A stretch of DNA of 64,000 nt from Pseudomonas canadensis (GTDB lineage Bacteria; Pseudomonadota; Gammaproteobacteria; Pseudomonadales; Pseudomonadaceae): NCBI RefSeq assembly GCF_000503215.1, contig NZ_AYTD01000004.1, forward strand, positions 62,001 through 126,000, in the 5' to 3' direction. Position numbers and translations under genes: made by a program. Shown piece by piece: positions 24,564 to 33,921 of the stretch. Below the pieces are notes generated by a model that worked only from the letters and a program-made list of their open reading frames with translations, ran no database searches and was not told the origin of the DNA. How positions within the stretch are numbered: position 1 is the first letter of the stretch; each line of letters opens with the position of its first letter.

Positions 24564-25979
24564 CTAGATCAATGTCTCTATACGCAAAGAGTTCGTCGAC
24601 CCCGGCTGCCCAAACGGCACTCCGGCGGTAATCACCAACGTATCCCCACGCTCCGCCATCCCCTGTGCCTGGGCAATCTCCAGCGCGGTGGAACACACCT
24701 CATCCACCTGGCGCAGCCGATCATTGACCACCGAATGCACGCCCCAGGCCACGCTCAACCGCCGCGCAGTGGAGAGGTTGGGCGTGAGGTTGAGGATCGG
24801 CGCTACCGGCCGTTCCCGCGCCGCGCGCAGGCTGGAGCTGCCCGACTCGCTGTAGTTCACCAGCACCGCTACCGGCAGGATGCTGCTGATACGGCGGATC
24901 GCGCAGCTGATGGCGTCCGATACCGTGGCATCCGCCTTCGGTCGGCTGACATCCAGTTGCGCCTGGTAATCCGGGCCGTTTTCCACCTGGCGGATGATCT
25001 TGCTCATCATCTGCACGGCTTCCAGCGGGTATTCGCCGGAGGCGGTTTCCGCCGACAGCATCACCGCGTCCGCGCCTTCGGCCACGGCATTGGCGACATC
25101 GGTGACTTCGGCACGGGTTGGTGCAGGCGAGAAGCGCATCGACTCCAGCATCTGCGTCGCCACCACCACCGGTTTACCCAGTTGGCGGCAGGTGCTGATG
25201 ATGTCCTTCTGGATCTGCGGCACGCTCTCGGCGGGCACTTCAACGCCCAGGTCGCCTCTTGCAACCATGATCGCGTCGCTCAGTTCGGCGATTTCCTGCA
25301 GGCGCTGCACGGCCGAGGGTTTCTCGATCTTGGCCATGAGGAACGCCTTGTCGCCGATCAGCTCGCGGGCTTCGCGAATGTCTTCCGGGCGCTGCACGAA
25401 CGACAGCGCCACCCAGTCCACACCCAGTTCCAGGCCGAAGCTCAGGTCGCGCCGATCCTTGGCGGTCAGTGGGCTCAGTTCCAGCAGTGCTTGTGGGACG
25501 TTCACGCCTTTGCGGTCCGACAATTCGCCGCCATTCAGCACGGTGGTGTCGATGGCGTCGGCATGTTTGGTGATCACCCGCAGGCGCAATTTGCCGTCGT
25601 CCAGCAGCAGGTCCATGCCGGGCTCCAGCGCCGCGATGATTTCCGGGTGAGGCAGGTTGACCCGCCGCTGGTCGCCCGGTGTTTCGTCCAGGTCCAGGCG
25701 CAACGCCTGGCCGCGCACCAGTTGCACCTTGCCCTCGGCAAAGCGTCCGACGCGCAGTTTCGGCCCTTGCAGGTCCATGAGGATGCCCAGCGGATAATTC
25801 AGCTGGCGCTCGACCTGGCGAATCCATTGGTAGCGCTGGGCATGGTCGGCGTGGTCGCCGTGGCTGAAATTGAGCCGGAAGATGTTCACCCCGGCTTCCA
25901 CCAGCTCGCGGATGTCGTCGATACCGTCGGTGGCGGGCCCCAGGGTGGCGAGGATTTTGACCTTCTTGTCAGGCGTCAT
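24564..25979 (-). CDS. pykF: pyruvate kinase, last gene of the glyoxylate operon
   Basis: A 471-residue pyruvate kinase. ATG at 25979 is chosen; a TTG start 15 bases upstream is possible. ILATLGPATDG, FRLNFSHG, GILMDLQGPKLRVG, MVARGDLGVEVPAE and MLSAETASGEYP are the catalytic and ADP/PEP-site motifs. It overlaps ttuD by 11 bases, so it belongs to the gcl operon, turning the glycerate formed from glyoxylate on to pyruvate via 2-phosphoglycerate and PEP. The pykF/pykA naming is by context. Confidence 0.92.
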   Translation of the reverse strand: MTPDKKVKILATLGPATDGIDDIRELVEAGVNIFRLNFSHGDHADHAQRYQWIRQVERQLNYPLGILMDLQGPKLRVGRFAEGKVQLVRGQALRLDLDETPGDQRRVNLPHPEIIAALEPGMDLLLDDGKLRLRVITKHADAIDTTVLNGGELSDRKGVNVPQALLELSPLTAKDRRDLSFGLELGVDWVALSFVQRPEDIREARELIGDKAFLMAKIEKPSAVQRLQEIAELSDAIMVARGDLGVEVPAESVPQIQKDIISTCRQLGKPVVVATQMLESMRFSPAPTRAEVTDVANAVAEGADAVMLSAETASGEYPLEAVQMMSKIIRQVENGPDYQAQLDVSRPKADATVSDAISCAIRRISSILPVAVLVNYSESGSSSLRAARERPVAPILNLTPNLSTARRLSVAWGVHSVVNDRLRQVDEVCSTALEIAQAQGMAERGDTLVITAGVPFGQPGSTNSLRIETLI

Positions 25980-27249
25980 GTTTGGCAGTCTCAAGGATCA
26001 GGATGGCGCGGAAGTCGTTGACGTTGGTGCGCGTGGGCTCGGTGATGATCAAACCGTCGAGGGCGGCGAAATAGCCGTAGCCGTTGTTGTTATCCAACTC
26101 ATCGCTGGCCGACAGTCCGAGGGCTTCGGCGCGCGAATAGCTGCACGGCGTCATGATCGCGCCGGCGTTGTCTTCCGAGCCGTCGATACCGTCGGTGTCA
26201 CCGGCCAGGGCGTACACGCCGGGCAGGCCCTTGAGGCTGTCGGTGAGGCTCAACAGGAATTCCGCATTGCGCCCGCCACGGCCATTGCCGCGCACGGTCA
26301 CGGTGGTTTCGCCGCCGGAGAGGATCACGCACGGCGCCGCCAGCGGCTGGCCGTGCTGCACGATCTGCCGGGCGATGCCGGCGTGTACCTTGGCCACGTC
26401 CCGCGCTTCGCCTTCGAGGTCGCCGAGGATCAACGGGCTGAACCCGGCCTGGCGGACTTTTACCGCCACCGCTTCGAGGGATTGCTGGGGGCGGGCGATC
26501 AATTGGAAGTGGCTGCGGGCGAGCACCGGGTCGCCGGGCTTGACGGTTTCCGAGGCCGGGTTCTGCAACCAGCTGCGCACCGAGGCGGGGGCGTCGATGT
26601 GGTAGCGCTTGAGAATCGCCAGGGCTTGTTGCGAGGTGCTCGGGTCGCCGACCGTGGGGCCGGACGCGATCACCGTGGCTTGGTCGCCGGGCACATCGGA
26701 AATCGCGTAGGTATAGACCGTCGCGGGCCATGCCGCTTTCGCCAATCGGCCTCCCTTGATGGCCGAGAGGTGCTTGCGCACGCAATTCATCTCGCCGATG
26801 GTCGCGCCGGATTTGAGCAGGGCTTTGTTGATGGCCTGTTTGTCGGCCAGGGTGATGCCTTCGGCGGGCAGCGCCAGCAGCGCAGAGCCACCGCCGGACA
26901 ACAGGAAGATTACGCGGTCGTCTTCCGTCAGGTTGCTGATCAGTGCCAGCACGCGCTGGGCCACGGCCAGGCCGGCAGCATCGGGCACTGGGTGAGCGGC
27001 TTCGACCACTTCGATTGTCTTGCACGGCGCGCCGTGGCCGTAGCGGGTGACGACCAGGCCGGTGACTTCGCCCTGCCAGCAGTTCTCCACGACCAGCGCC
27101 ATGGCGGCGGCGGCTTTGCCGGCACCGATCACGATCACACGGCCGCTGCGGTCGGCGGGCAGGTAGGGTTCAAGGACTTGCCGGGGGTGGGCGGCGTCGA
27201 TGGCTGTGGCAAACAGCTCGCGAAGCAGATGTTGCGGATCGACCGACAT
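25969..27249 (-). CDS. ttuD: hydroxypyruvate reductase / glycerate 2-kinase (MOFRL family)
   Basis: A 426-residue MOFRL-type protein, annotated as hydroxypyruvate reductase TtuD, though several relatives are glycerate 2-kinases, which would fit its place before pyk. VIVIGAGKAAAAMA near residue 37, LLSGGGSALL (residue about 115), AISDVPGD and LSGGETTVTV are family marks. It follows glxR after a gap that holds a REPIN. Its end overlaps pykF by 11 bases. Confidence 0.9.
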   Translation of the reverse strand: MSVDPQHLLRELFATAIDAAHPRQVLEPYLPADRSGRVIVIGAGKAAAAMALVVENCWQGEVTGLVVTRYGHGAPCKTIEVVEAAHPVPDAAGLAVAQRVLALISNLTEDDRVIFLLSGGGSALLALPAEGITLADKQAINKALLKSGATIGEMNCVRKHLSAIKGGRLAKAAWPATVYTYAISDVPGDQATVIASGPTVGDPSTSQQALAILKRYHIDAPASVRSWLQNPASETVKPGDPVLARSHFQLIARPQQSLEAVAVKVRQAGFSPLILGDLEGEARDVAKVHAGIARQIVQHGQPLAAPCVILSGGETTVTVRGNGRGGRNAEFLLSLTDSLKGLPGVYALAGDTDGIDGSEDNAGAIMTPCSYSRAEALGLSASDELDNNNGYGYFAALDGLIITEPTRTNVNDFRAILILETAKHDA

Positions 27250-27305
27250 AAGCGGGCTCCCGGGGATTCTTGTTATTAGGGGTGAGACTTGGAATAGGGA
27301 TTAAA

Positions 27306-27394
27306 GGTGGGAGCTGGCTTGCCTGCGATAGCAGTGTGTCAGGCAGCAAATCTCTAGCTGGAAGACCGCTATCGCAGGCAAGCCAGCTCCCACA
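27306..27394. repeat. REPIN inside the gcl operon (between glxR and ttuD)
   Basis: GGTGGGAGCTGGCTTGCCTG and CGATAGC (27306-27332) mirror GCTATCGCAGGCAAGCCAGC and TCCCAC (27368-27393). It occupies most of the 169-base gap between two co-directional genes, so it is transcribed as a long stem-loop. Confidence 0.88.
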
Positions 27395-27418
27395 CTGGAT
27401 TGCATTTCAAGTGAACAC

Positions 27419-28309
27419 TTACTTATCGCGAATCGAGAAATTCGCCATATGCTCCAGGCCCTTGATCAGCGCCGAGTGGTCCCAATTGCCGCCGCCAATC
27501 GCCGTGCAGGTGCTGAACACCTGCTGCGTACCGGCGGTATTCGGCAGGTTGATCCCCAGTTCCTTGGCACCGGCCAACGCCAGGTTGAGGTCCTTCTGGT
27601 GCAGGTTGATGCGGAAGCCCGGGTCAAAAGTGCCCTTGATCATGCGCTCGCCATGCACTTCGAGGATTTTCGACGAAGCAAACCCACCCATCAGCGCTTC
27701 ACGCACCTTGGCCGGGTCGGCGCCGTTCTTGGCGGCGAACAGCAACGCTTCGGCCACCGCCTGGATGTTCAGCGCGACGATGATCTGGTTGGCGACCTTG
27801 GCGGTCTGGCCATCACCATTGCCGCCCACCAGGGTGATGTTCTTGCCCATGGCCTGGAACAGCGGCAAGGCGCGTTCAAAGGTCTGCGGCTCGCCGCCGA
27901 TCATGATGCTCAGGGTGCCGGCCTTGGCGCCGACTTCACCACCGGACACCGGTGCATCCAGGTACTGCGCGCCGGTCTCGTTGATCTTGGCGGCGAACGC
28001 CTTGGTGGCGGTGGGGGAGATCGAACTCATGTCGATCACCACCTTGTTCGGCGACAGGCCGGCGGCGACGCCGTCTTTGCGGAACAGTACGTCGTCGACC
28101 TGCGGGGTGTCCGGGACCATCACAATGATGAACTCGGCTTCCTGCGCCACTTGCTGCGGGTTGGCCAGGGCCACGGCGCCTGCGTCGATCAGCGCTTGCG
28201 GCGCCTTGCCATGGTGCTCGGAAAGGAACAGTTGGTGACCTGCTTTCTGCAGGTTCGCGGCCATGGGTTGGCCCATGATGCCAGTGCCGATGAATCCGAT
28301 TTTAGCCAT
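27419..28309 (-). CDS. glxR: 2-hydroxy-3-oxopropionate (tartronate semialdehyde) reductase
   Basis: A 296-residue beta-hydroxyacid dehydrogenase that reduces tartronate semialdehyde to D-glycerate. The Rossmann start is GFIGTGIMGQPMAANL, the substrate loop is DAPVSGGEVGAKAGTL, and the catalytic lysine region NGDGQTAKVANQIIV follows. ATG at 28309 has GAGGA upstream. It starts 17 bases after hyi and continues the pathway after Gcl. Confidence 0.93.
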   Translation of the reverse strand: MAKIGFIGTGIMGQPMAANLQKAGHQLFLSEHHGKAPQALIDAGAVALANPQQVAQEAEFIIVMVPDTPQVDDVLFRKDGVAAGLSPNKVVIDMSSISPTATKAFAAKINETGAQYLDAPVSGGEVGAKAGTLSIMIGGEPQTFERALPLFQAMGKNITLVGGNGDGQTAKVANQIIVALNIQAVAEALLFAAKNGADPAKVREALMGGFASSKILEVHGERMIKGTFDPGFRINLHQKDLNLALAGAKELGINLPNTAGTQQVFSTCTAIGGGNWDHSALIKGLEHMANFSIRDK

Positions 28310-28326
28310 GAAAGAATCCTCTTTTA

Positions 28327-29109
28327 TTAGATGGCGTTGTGGGTCTTCAACCAACCCAAACCCGCTTCGGTGGTGGTCAACGGCTTGTATTCACAGCCGA
28401 CCCAACCCGTGTAGCCGATGCGGTCCAAATGTTCGAACAGGAAGCGGTAGTTGATCTCACCGGTACCCGGCTCGTTGCGCCCTGGGTTGTCCGCCAGTTG
28501 GATGTGGTTGATCTCACCCAGGTGCGCGGCCATGGTGCGGGCCAGGTCGCCTTCCATGATTTGCATGTGATAGATGTCGTACTGCAGAAACAGGTTGGCG
28601 CTGCCCACCTGTTCGCGAATCGACAGGGCTTGCGCCGTGTTGTTCAGGTAGAAGCCCGGGATGTCGCGGGTGTTGATCGCTTCCATCACCAGCTTGATGC
28701 CCACCGCTTGCAGTTTTTCAGCGGCGTACTTGAGGTTGGCGACGAAGGTTTTTTCCAGGGTTTCGTCGTCAACGCCTTGTGGCCGGATGCCCGCCAGGCA
28801 GTTGATCTGGGTATTGCCCAGCACCTGGGCGTAGGCGATGGCCAGCTTGACCCCGGCACGGAATTCTTCGACCCGGTCCGGGTGGCAGGCCAGGCCGCGT
28901 TCGCCCTTGGCCCAGTCACCGGCCGGCAGGTTGAACAGCACCTGGGTCAGGCCGTGGGCGTCGAGTTGCGCCTTGATTTCGGCAGAGCTGAATTCATAGG
29001 GGAACAGGTACTCGACACCTTCGAAGCCCGCATCGGCGGCCGCTTTGAAACGGGCAAGAAAGTCCTGTTCGGTAAACAGCATGGACAGGTTGGCGGCGAA
29101 ACGCGGCAT
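28327..29109 (-). CDS. hyi: hydroxypyruvate isomerase
   Basis: A 260-residue TIM-barrel isomerase that interconverts hydroxypyruvate and tartronate semialdehyde. PRFAANLSMLFTE, GFEGVEYLFPYE, VMEAINTRDIPGFYL and the metal-site segment QYDIYHMQIMEGDL identify it. The last part, VGCEYKPL, supplies another acidic ligand. ATG at 29109 has AAGGAGAAC-type sequence reading ahead. It is ten bases from gcl, so the two are co-translated. Confidence 0.93.
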   Translation of the reverse strand: MPRFAANLSMLFTEQDFLARFKAAADAGFEGVEYLFPYEFSSAEIKAQLDAHGLTQVLFNLPAGDWAKGERGLACHPDRVEEFRAGVKLAIAYAQVLGNTQINCLAGIRPQGVDDETLEKTFVANLKYAAEKLQAVGIKLVMEAINTRDIPGFYLNNTAQALSIREQVGSANLFLQYDIYHMQIMEGDLARTMAAHLGEINHIQLADNPGRNEPGTGEINYRFLFEHLDRIGYTGWVGCEYKPLTTTEAGLGWLKTHNAI

Positions 29110-29119
29110 AAGGTTCTCC

Positions 29120-30895
29120 TTAATCGAGCAGGGAAATGGCAGTCGGCGCATCGTTGCCGACCAAGGCCAGATCTTCGAATTCGTTGACGGCGTTGATCTC
29201 GGTGCCCATGGAAATATTGGTCACGCGCTCCAGAATAATCTCAACGATTACCGGAACCTTGAATTCTTCGATCATTTCCTCGGCGCGGCGCAGGGCCGGC
29301 GCGATCTGGCTCGGCTCGAACACACGCAAGGCCTTGCAACCCAGGCCTTCGGCAACGGCCACGTGGTCCACGCCATAGCCATTGAGTTCCGGGGCGTTGA
29401 GGTTGTCGAAGGACAGTTGCACGCAGTAGTCCATTTCAAACCCGCGCTGAGCCTGGCGGATCAGGCCGAGGTAGGAGTTGTTCACCACCACGTGGATGTA
29501 CGGCAGCTTGAACTGTGCGCCCACGGCCAGTTCTTCGATCATGAACTGGAAGTCGTAGTCGCCGGACAGCGCCACCACTTTGCGGCTCGGGTCAGCCTTG
29601 ACCACGCCGAGGGCGGCGGGGATGGTCCAACCCAACGGGCCGGCCTGCCCGCAATTGATCCAGTGGCGTGGCTTATACACGTGCAGGAACTGCGCGCCAG
29701 CAATCTGCGACAGGCCGATGGTGCTGACGTAGCAGGTGTCTTTGCCGAACACCTGGTTCATTTCTTCATACACGCGCTGTGGCTTGACCGGCACGTTGTC
29801 GAAATGGGTCTTGCGGTGCAGGGTGGCTTTGCGTTGCTGGCAGTCATTGAGCCAGGCGCTGCGGTCCTTGAGCTTGCCGGCGGCTTTCCACTCGCGGGCC
29901 ACTTCAATGAACATCGTCAGCGCGGAACCGGCGTCGGACACGATACCCAGGTCCGGGGTGAAGACGCGGCCAATCTGGGTCGGCTCGATGTCGACGTGAA
30001 TGAACTTGCGGCCCTCGGTGTACACCTCGACCGAACCGGTGTGGCGGTTGGCCCAACGGTTACCGATGCCCAGCACCACGTCCGACTTGAGCATCGTCGC
30101 GTTGCCATAACGGTGGGACGTCTGCAGACCGACCATGCCGACCATCTGTGGGTGATCGTCCGCAATGGTGCCCCAGCCCATCAGGGTCGGGATCACCGGG
30201 ATGCCGGTCAGTTCAGCGAATTCAACCAGCAGCTCGCTGGCGTCGGCATTGATTACGCCACCACCGCTGACCAGCAGTGGGCGCTCGGCCTGGTCCAGCA
30301 GCGCCAGGGCTTTTTCCACCTGCACGCGGGTTGCCAGCGGCTTGGCGAGGGGCAGGGGTTGGTAGGCGTCGATGTCGAATTCGATCTCGGCCATCTGCAC
30401 GTCGAACGGCAGGTCGATCAACACCGGGCCTGGGCGGCCGGAGCGCATTTCATAGAAGGCTTTCTGGAAGGCGTACGGCACTTGGCCAGGTTCCAGGACG
30501 GTGGTTGCCCACTTGGTCACCGGCTTGACGATGCTGGTGATGTCCACGGCCTGGAAGTCTTCCTTGTGCATCCGGGCGCGGGGCGCTTGACCGGTGATGC
30601 ACAGGATCGGGATCGAGTCGGCCGACGCGCTGTACAGGCCGGTGACCATGTCAGTGCCTGCCGGGCCCGAGGTACCGATGCACACGCCGATATTGCCGGC
30701 CTTGGTGCGGGTGTAACCCTCGGCCATGTGGGAGGCGCCTTCAACGTGGCGAGCAAGGACGTGATCGATGCCACCCACTTTCTGCAAGGCCGAATACAGC
30801 GGGTTGATCGCGGCGCCTGGGATACCGAAGGCGGTGTCCACACCTTCGCGACGCATCACCAGGACGGCGGCTTCGATTGCTCTCATTTTGCTCAT
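29120..30895 (-). CDS. gcl: glyoxylate carboligase
   Basis: A 591-residue ThDP enzyme that joins two glyoxylates into tartronate semialdehyde and CO2. The diagnostic change is present: the ThDP-activating Glu of the family is a Val (Val51 in [13 protein letters not shown]), as known for E. coli Gcl. The ThDP motif [20 protein letters not shown] is near residue 450. ATG at 30895 with AAGAGGC upstream is chosen over a longer reading. First gene of the operon gcl-hyi-glxR-ttuD-pykF. Confidence 0.96.
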   Translation of the reverse strand: MSKMRAIEAAVLVMRREGVDTAFGIPGAAINPLYSALQKVGGIDHVLARHVEGASHMAEGYTRTKAGNIGVCIGTSGPAGTDMVTGLYSASADSIPILCITGQAPRARMHKEDFQAVDITSIVKPVTKWATTVLEPGQVPYAFQKAFYEMRSGRPGPVLIDLPFDVQMAEIEFDIDAYQPLPLAKPLATRVQVEKALALLDQAERPLLVSGGGVINADASELLVEFAELTGIPVIPTLMGWGTIADDHPQMVGMVGLQTSHRYGNATMLKSDVVLGIGNRWANRHTGSVEVYTEGRKFIHVDIEPTQIGRVFTPDLGIVSDAGSALTMFIEVAREWKAAGKLKDRSAWLNDCQQRKATLHRKTHFDNVPVKPQRVYEEMNQVFGKDTCYVSTIGLSQIAGAQFLHVYKPRHWINCGQAGPLGWTIPAALGVVKADPSRKVVALSGDYDFQFMIEELAVGAQFKLPYIHVVVNNSYLGLIRQAQRGFEMDYCVQLSFDNLNAPELNGYGVDHVAVAEGLGCKALRVFEPSQIAPALRRAEEMIEEFKVPVIVEIILERVTNISMGTEINAVNEFEDLALVGNDAPTAISLLD

Positions 30896-30922
30896 GATAT
30901 TGGTGCCTCTTGCGTTTTGTAA

Positions 30923-30932
30923 TTGTATACAA
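30923..30932. promoter_or_regulatory. TTGTATACAA palindrome, gcl-proximal operator candidate
   Basis: A perfect 10-base palindrome 28 bases upstream of the gcl start. The same sequence recurs at 31051. The form TTGTATACAA fits GntR/FadR-type operators. In P. putida the gcl operon is repressed by the GntR-family protein GclR, so a similar regulator is a plausible ligand; its gene is not in the window. Confidence 0.6.
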
Positions 30933-31050
30933 GTGGTGTCTGGACAAAGTGTATTCACGGCGAGCGGCGTAGGTCAATGCATTTTATAAACTGGCCTATG
31001 CGTTCGTCGGAACGGCTTTTTTCGACGCATGGAGCCTTTGTGCGAAAATA

Positions 31051-31060
31051 TTGTATACAA
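31051..31060. promoter_or_regulatory. TTGTATACAA palindrome, second operator candidate
   Basis: Identical to the palindrome at 30923 and 128 bases centre to centre from it. It lies 91 bases before the divergent GlcG-like gene at 31152. Two copies suggest joint control of both directions, perhaps by looping. Confidence 0.6.
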
Positions 31061-31151
31061 AATTAAAGGTCATTGTGTTCTATTTGTTTGATCGAGCATC
31101 TGATCATTCAGACCTCCATCGCTTTCCCAATAACAAAAGAAGGACGGCACC

Positions 31152-31592
31152 ATGAGCGCTTTAACCTTGAAAGTCGCCACCCAACTGGCCAGCCAGGCCC
31201 TCAGTGCAGGGCGCACCATCTGCGCTGCGCCGCTGACCATCGCCGTGCTCGACAGCGGCGGCCATTTGATCACCCTGCAACGCGAAGACGGCGCCAGCCT
31301 GCTGCGCCCGCAAATCGCCATCGGCAAGGCCTGGGGCGCAATTGCCCTTGGCAAGGGCTCGCGCCTGCTGGCACTGGACGCGCAGCAGCGACCGGCGTTT
31401 ATCGCGGCGTTGAACAGTTTGGGGCAGGGCAGCGTGGTGCCTGCGCCGGGTGGGGTATTGATTCGAAATCAGGAAGGCGCGGTGCTGGGGGCGATCGGGA
31501 TCAGCGGGGATACGTCGGACATTGATGAGCAGTGTGCGATCACGGCGATCGAGGAGATCGGGCTGTTGGCAGACGCCGGCGTATCAGCCTGA
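31152..31592 (+). CDS. GlcG/HbpS-like protein
   Basis: A 146-residue protein of the GlcG/HbpS (PduO C-terminal-like) family. Marks are LTIAVLDSGGHLITLQRED, RPQIAIGKAWGAIALGKGSR and VLGAIGISGDTSDIDEQCA. Relatives bind heme or cobalamin or sit in glycolate operons (glcG) with unclear function. Divergent from gcl with shared palindromes, so it is probably co-regulated with glyoxylate use. ATG at 31152 follows AAGAAGGA. Confidence 0.85.
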   Translation: MSALTLKVATQLASQALSAGRTICAAPLTIAVLDSGGHLITLQREDGASLLRPQIAIGKAWGAIALGKGSRLLALDAQQRPAFIAALNSLGQGSVVPAPGGVLIRNQEGAVLGAIGISGDTSDIDEQCAITAIEEIGLLADAGVSA

Positions 31593-31602
31593 CACCACCC
31601 TT

Positions 31603-31685
31603 TGTAGGAGCCGGCTTGCCGGCGATGGCGCTCGAAAGAGCGCCGCAGAATATGAAAGTCTCATCGCCGGCAAGCCGGCTCCTAC
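31603..31685. repeat. REPIN
   Basis: TGTAGGAGCCGGCTTGCCGG with CGATG (31603-31627) mirrors CATCGCCGGCAAGCCGGCTC with CTA (31662-31684). The spacer itself holds the small hairpin GCGCTCGAAAGAGCGC. It lies between convergent genes. Confidence 0.87.
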
Positions 31686-31690
31686 CAAGG

Positions 31691-32296
31691 TCAGTCCGGC
31701 TCGCAGCCTTTGAGCACCAGCCGGATGATCGTCTGCGCCGCCGCCTCGTAATCCGCCTCATCCAGCTTGGCCTTCCCGGTCACCGCCGAGATCTGCCAGT
31801 CAAAATCCGCATAGGTCTGCGTCGCCGCCCAGATGGTGAACATCAAGTGATTGGGTTCAATCGGCGCAATCAGGCCGCGATCTACCCAGTCCTGGATGCA
31901 GGCGATGTTGTGCTTGGCCTGGGCGTTGAGCTGTTCGACCTGGTCGGCGCTGAGGTGCGGGGCGCCGTGCATGATTTCGCTGGCAAAGACCTTGGAGGCA
32001 AATGGCAGGTCGCGGGAGATACGGATTTTCGAGCGGATGTAGTTGCTCAGTACTTCCTTGGGCGCGCCGTCCGGGTTGAACGGCGTGGAAGCGGCCAGGA
32101 TCGGCTCGATAATGCTCTCGAGCACCTCGCGGTAGAGGTTGTCCTTGGACTTGAAGTAGTAATAGACGTTGGGCTTGGGCAGCCCAGCCTTGGCGGCGAT
32201 GTCGCTGGTTTTGGTCGCGGCGAAGCCCTTGTCGGCAAACTCCTCGCTGGCCGCCCGCAGGATCTTTTCTTTGTTGCGCTCGCGAATGGTGCTCAT
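31691..32296 (-). CDS. TetR-family regulator, RutR-like
   Basis: A 201-residue TetR protein. The helix-turn-helix lies around residues 27-47 (ATKTSDIAAKAGLPKPNVYY). The C-terminal part with SNYIRSKIRISRDLPFASKV and ASEIMHGAPHLS matches the RutR (pyrimidine-sensing) subgroup. ATG at 32296 with GGAG upstream is chosen over an upstream ATG. No rut genes lie here, so the target is open; a purine/pyrimidine-linked role is only suggested by family. Confidence 0.88.
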   Translation of the reverse strand: MSTIRERNKEKILRAASEEFADKGFAATKTSDIAAKAGLPKPNVYYYFKSKDNLYREVLESIIEPILAASTPFNPDGAPKEVLSNYIRSKIRISRDLPFASKVFASEIMHGAPHLSADQVEQLNAQAKHNIACIQDWVDRGLIAPIEPNHLMFTIWAATQTYADFDWQISAVTGKAKLDEADYEAAAQTIIRLVLKGCEPD

Positions 32297-32430
32297 AAAC
32301 CTGGAGTTTCCTTGCCAAGACTGGCGGTTGCGCATGGTAGCACCGGCCATCTGCGAGCCTCAACAATCTGCCCGCCGGGCCTTGCGCCGCGCTATGCTCG
32401 CGTCATCCCACTCTTACGGAAGCGCGATTC

Positions 32431-33345
32431 ATGGCAGGAAGCAGCTTGTTGGTGTTGATCGACGATATCGCCGCAGTACTCGATGACGTTGCCCTGATGA
32501 CAAAAATGGCGGCAAAGAAGACCGCTGGCGTCCTGGGTGATGACCTCGCCCTCAATGCCCAACAGGTCTCCGGCGTGCGTGCCGAGCGGGAAATTCCCGT
32601 GGTGTGGGCGGTGGCCAAGGGGTCCTTCGTCAACAAGTTGATCCTGGTGCCAGCGGCTTTATTGATCAGCGCGTTTGCACCGTGGGCGGTGACGCCGTTG
32701 TTGATGCTCGGCGGTGCCTACCTGTGTTTCGAAGGGTTCGAGAAGCTGGCGCATAAATTCCTGCACAGCAAAGATGAAGACCATGCGCAACATGTGCAGT
32801 TGGTCGAGGCCGTCTCGGACCCGGCAACCGACTTGGTAGCCTTCGAAAAGGATAAGATCAAAGGCGCCATCCGTACCGACTTCATCCTCTCCGCCGAAAT
32901 CATCGCCATCACCCTCGGCACCGTGGCCGATGCGCCCTTGATGCAGCAGGTGATCGTGCTGTCCGGCATTGCCATCGTCATGACCGTGGGTGTCTACGGG
33001 CTGGTGGCCGGCATCGTCAAGCTGGATGACCTGGGCCTGTGGCTCACCCAGAAACCTGGCCAGGCGGCGCGCAGCATCGGTGGTGCCATCCTGCGTGCGG
33101 CGCCGTACATGATGAAGAGCCTGTCGGTAATCGGTACGGCGGCGATGTTCCTGGTGGGCGGCGGGATTCTCACCCACGGCGTGCCGGTGGTGCATCACTG
33201 GATCGAGACGGTCAGCCAGGGCGCAGGCGGGGTGGCGTGGTTGGTGCCGACGCTGCTGAATGGCGTGGCGGGGATCATTGCCGGGGCGGTGGTGTTGGTC
33301 GTCGTGCAAGTAGTTGGCAGGGTATGGCGAGCCGTTAAGCGCTGA
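32431..33345 (+). CDS. DUF808 (YedI-like) inner-membrane protein
   Basis: A 304-residue protein with about six to seven membrane segments. The N-terminal stretch [20 protein letters not shown] and [17 protein letters not shown], then [17 protein letters not shown], are typical of the DUF808/YedI family. The function is not established. It stands alone, 134 bases after the divergent TetR gene. Confidence 0.9.
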   Translation: MAGSSLLVLIDDIAAVLDDVALMTKMAAKKTAGVLGDDLALNAQQVSGVRAEREIPVVWAVAKGSFVNKLILVPAALLISAFAPWAVTPLLMLGGAYLCFEGFEKLAHKFLHSKDEDHAQHVQLVEAVSDPATDLVAFEKDKIKGAIRTDFILSAEIIAITLGTVADAPLMQQVIVLSGIAIVMTVGVYGLVAGIVKLDDLGLWLTQKPGQAARSIGGAILRAAPYMMKSLSVIGTAAMFLVGGGILTHGVPVVHHWIETVSQGAGGVAWLVPTLLNGVAGIIAGAVVLVVVQVVGRVWRAVKR

Positions 33346-33483
33346 TTAGTTCGCAGCGAATACAGACTGAAAAGTTGTTTAAGCTTAATCCTACAGTTCG
33401 GTTTTCAAGGCATTTATAGGATGCGTCGCGTGCCTTCCCGTGAAGTCACGCACTAAGAAAACGGATCGAGTAGGGAGTTAAGG

Positions 33484-33855
33484 ATGAACTGGTGTTTTCA
33501 GGCGATAAAAAACTATGCCAACTTCAGCGGGCGCGCTTGTAGAAGGGAGTATTGGGCGTTTGCAGTTTTAGACTACCTGCTGATGTACGGCTCAATTGTA
33601 GTAGCAGGCTGGGCCGGGGTTGCCTACAGCAAGTGGTTTTATATCCCGCTAGGCGTTTACGTTGTACTTACGATCATCCCCCGGCTATCTGTAACATTTA
33701 GGCGGCTTCACGATGTGAACACGACTGGCGCTTATATCCTGTGGTATGCGCTACCGTTCGTGGGTTTATTAGTTGTGACCATCCGACTGCTTAGAAAAGG
33801 CGACAAGGGGGAGAATAACTACGGATTGCCTTGCCGTGATGTCGAACATTCTTAA
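33484..33855 (+). CDS. DUF805 small membrane protein
   Basis: A 123-residue protein with four membrane segments and the DUF805 start pattern NYANFSGRACRREYWAF, then RRLHDVNTTGAYILW and a polar tail RLLRKGDKGENNYG. Function unknown. Base composition is clearly richer in A and T than in neighbouring genes, and codon use (GTA, TTA, AAA) differs, which hints at more recent arrival. AAGGATG start context is good. Confidence 0.85.
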   Translation: MNWCFQAIKNYANFSGRACRREYWAFAVLDYLLMYGSIVVAGWAGVAYSKWFYIPLGVYVVLTIIPRLSVTFRRLHDVNTTGAYILWYALPFVGLLVVTIRLLRKGDKGENNYGLPCRDVEHS

Positions 33856-33881
33856 CAGACCGGGCTTACCGTAACCGCAAT

Positions 33882-33913
33882 AAAAAAGGCCATTCAATCG
33901 AATGGCCTTTTTT
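33882..33913. terminator. bidirectional terminator
   Basis: AAAAAAGGCCATTC / GAATGGCCTTTTTT with loop AATC, between convergent genes ending at 33855 and 33922. Confidence 0.88.
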
Positions 33914-33921
33914 GTGGGCGT

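Noticed and set aside
24522..26021. 499-codon plus-strand frame opposite pykF
   Set aside because: Begins in a REP sequence and runs antisense to a clear pyruvate kinase.
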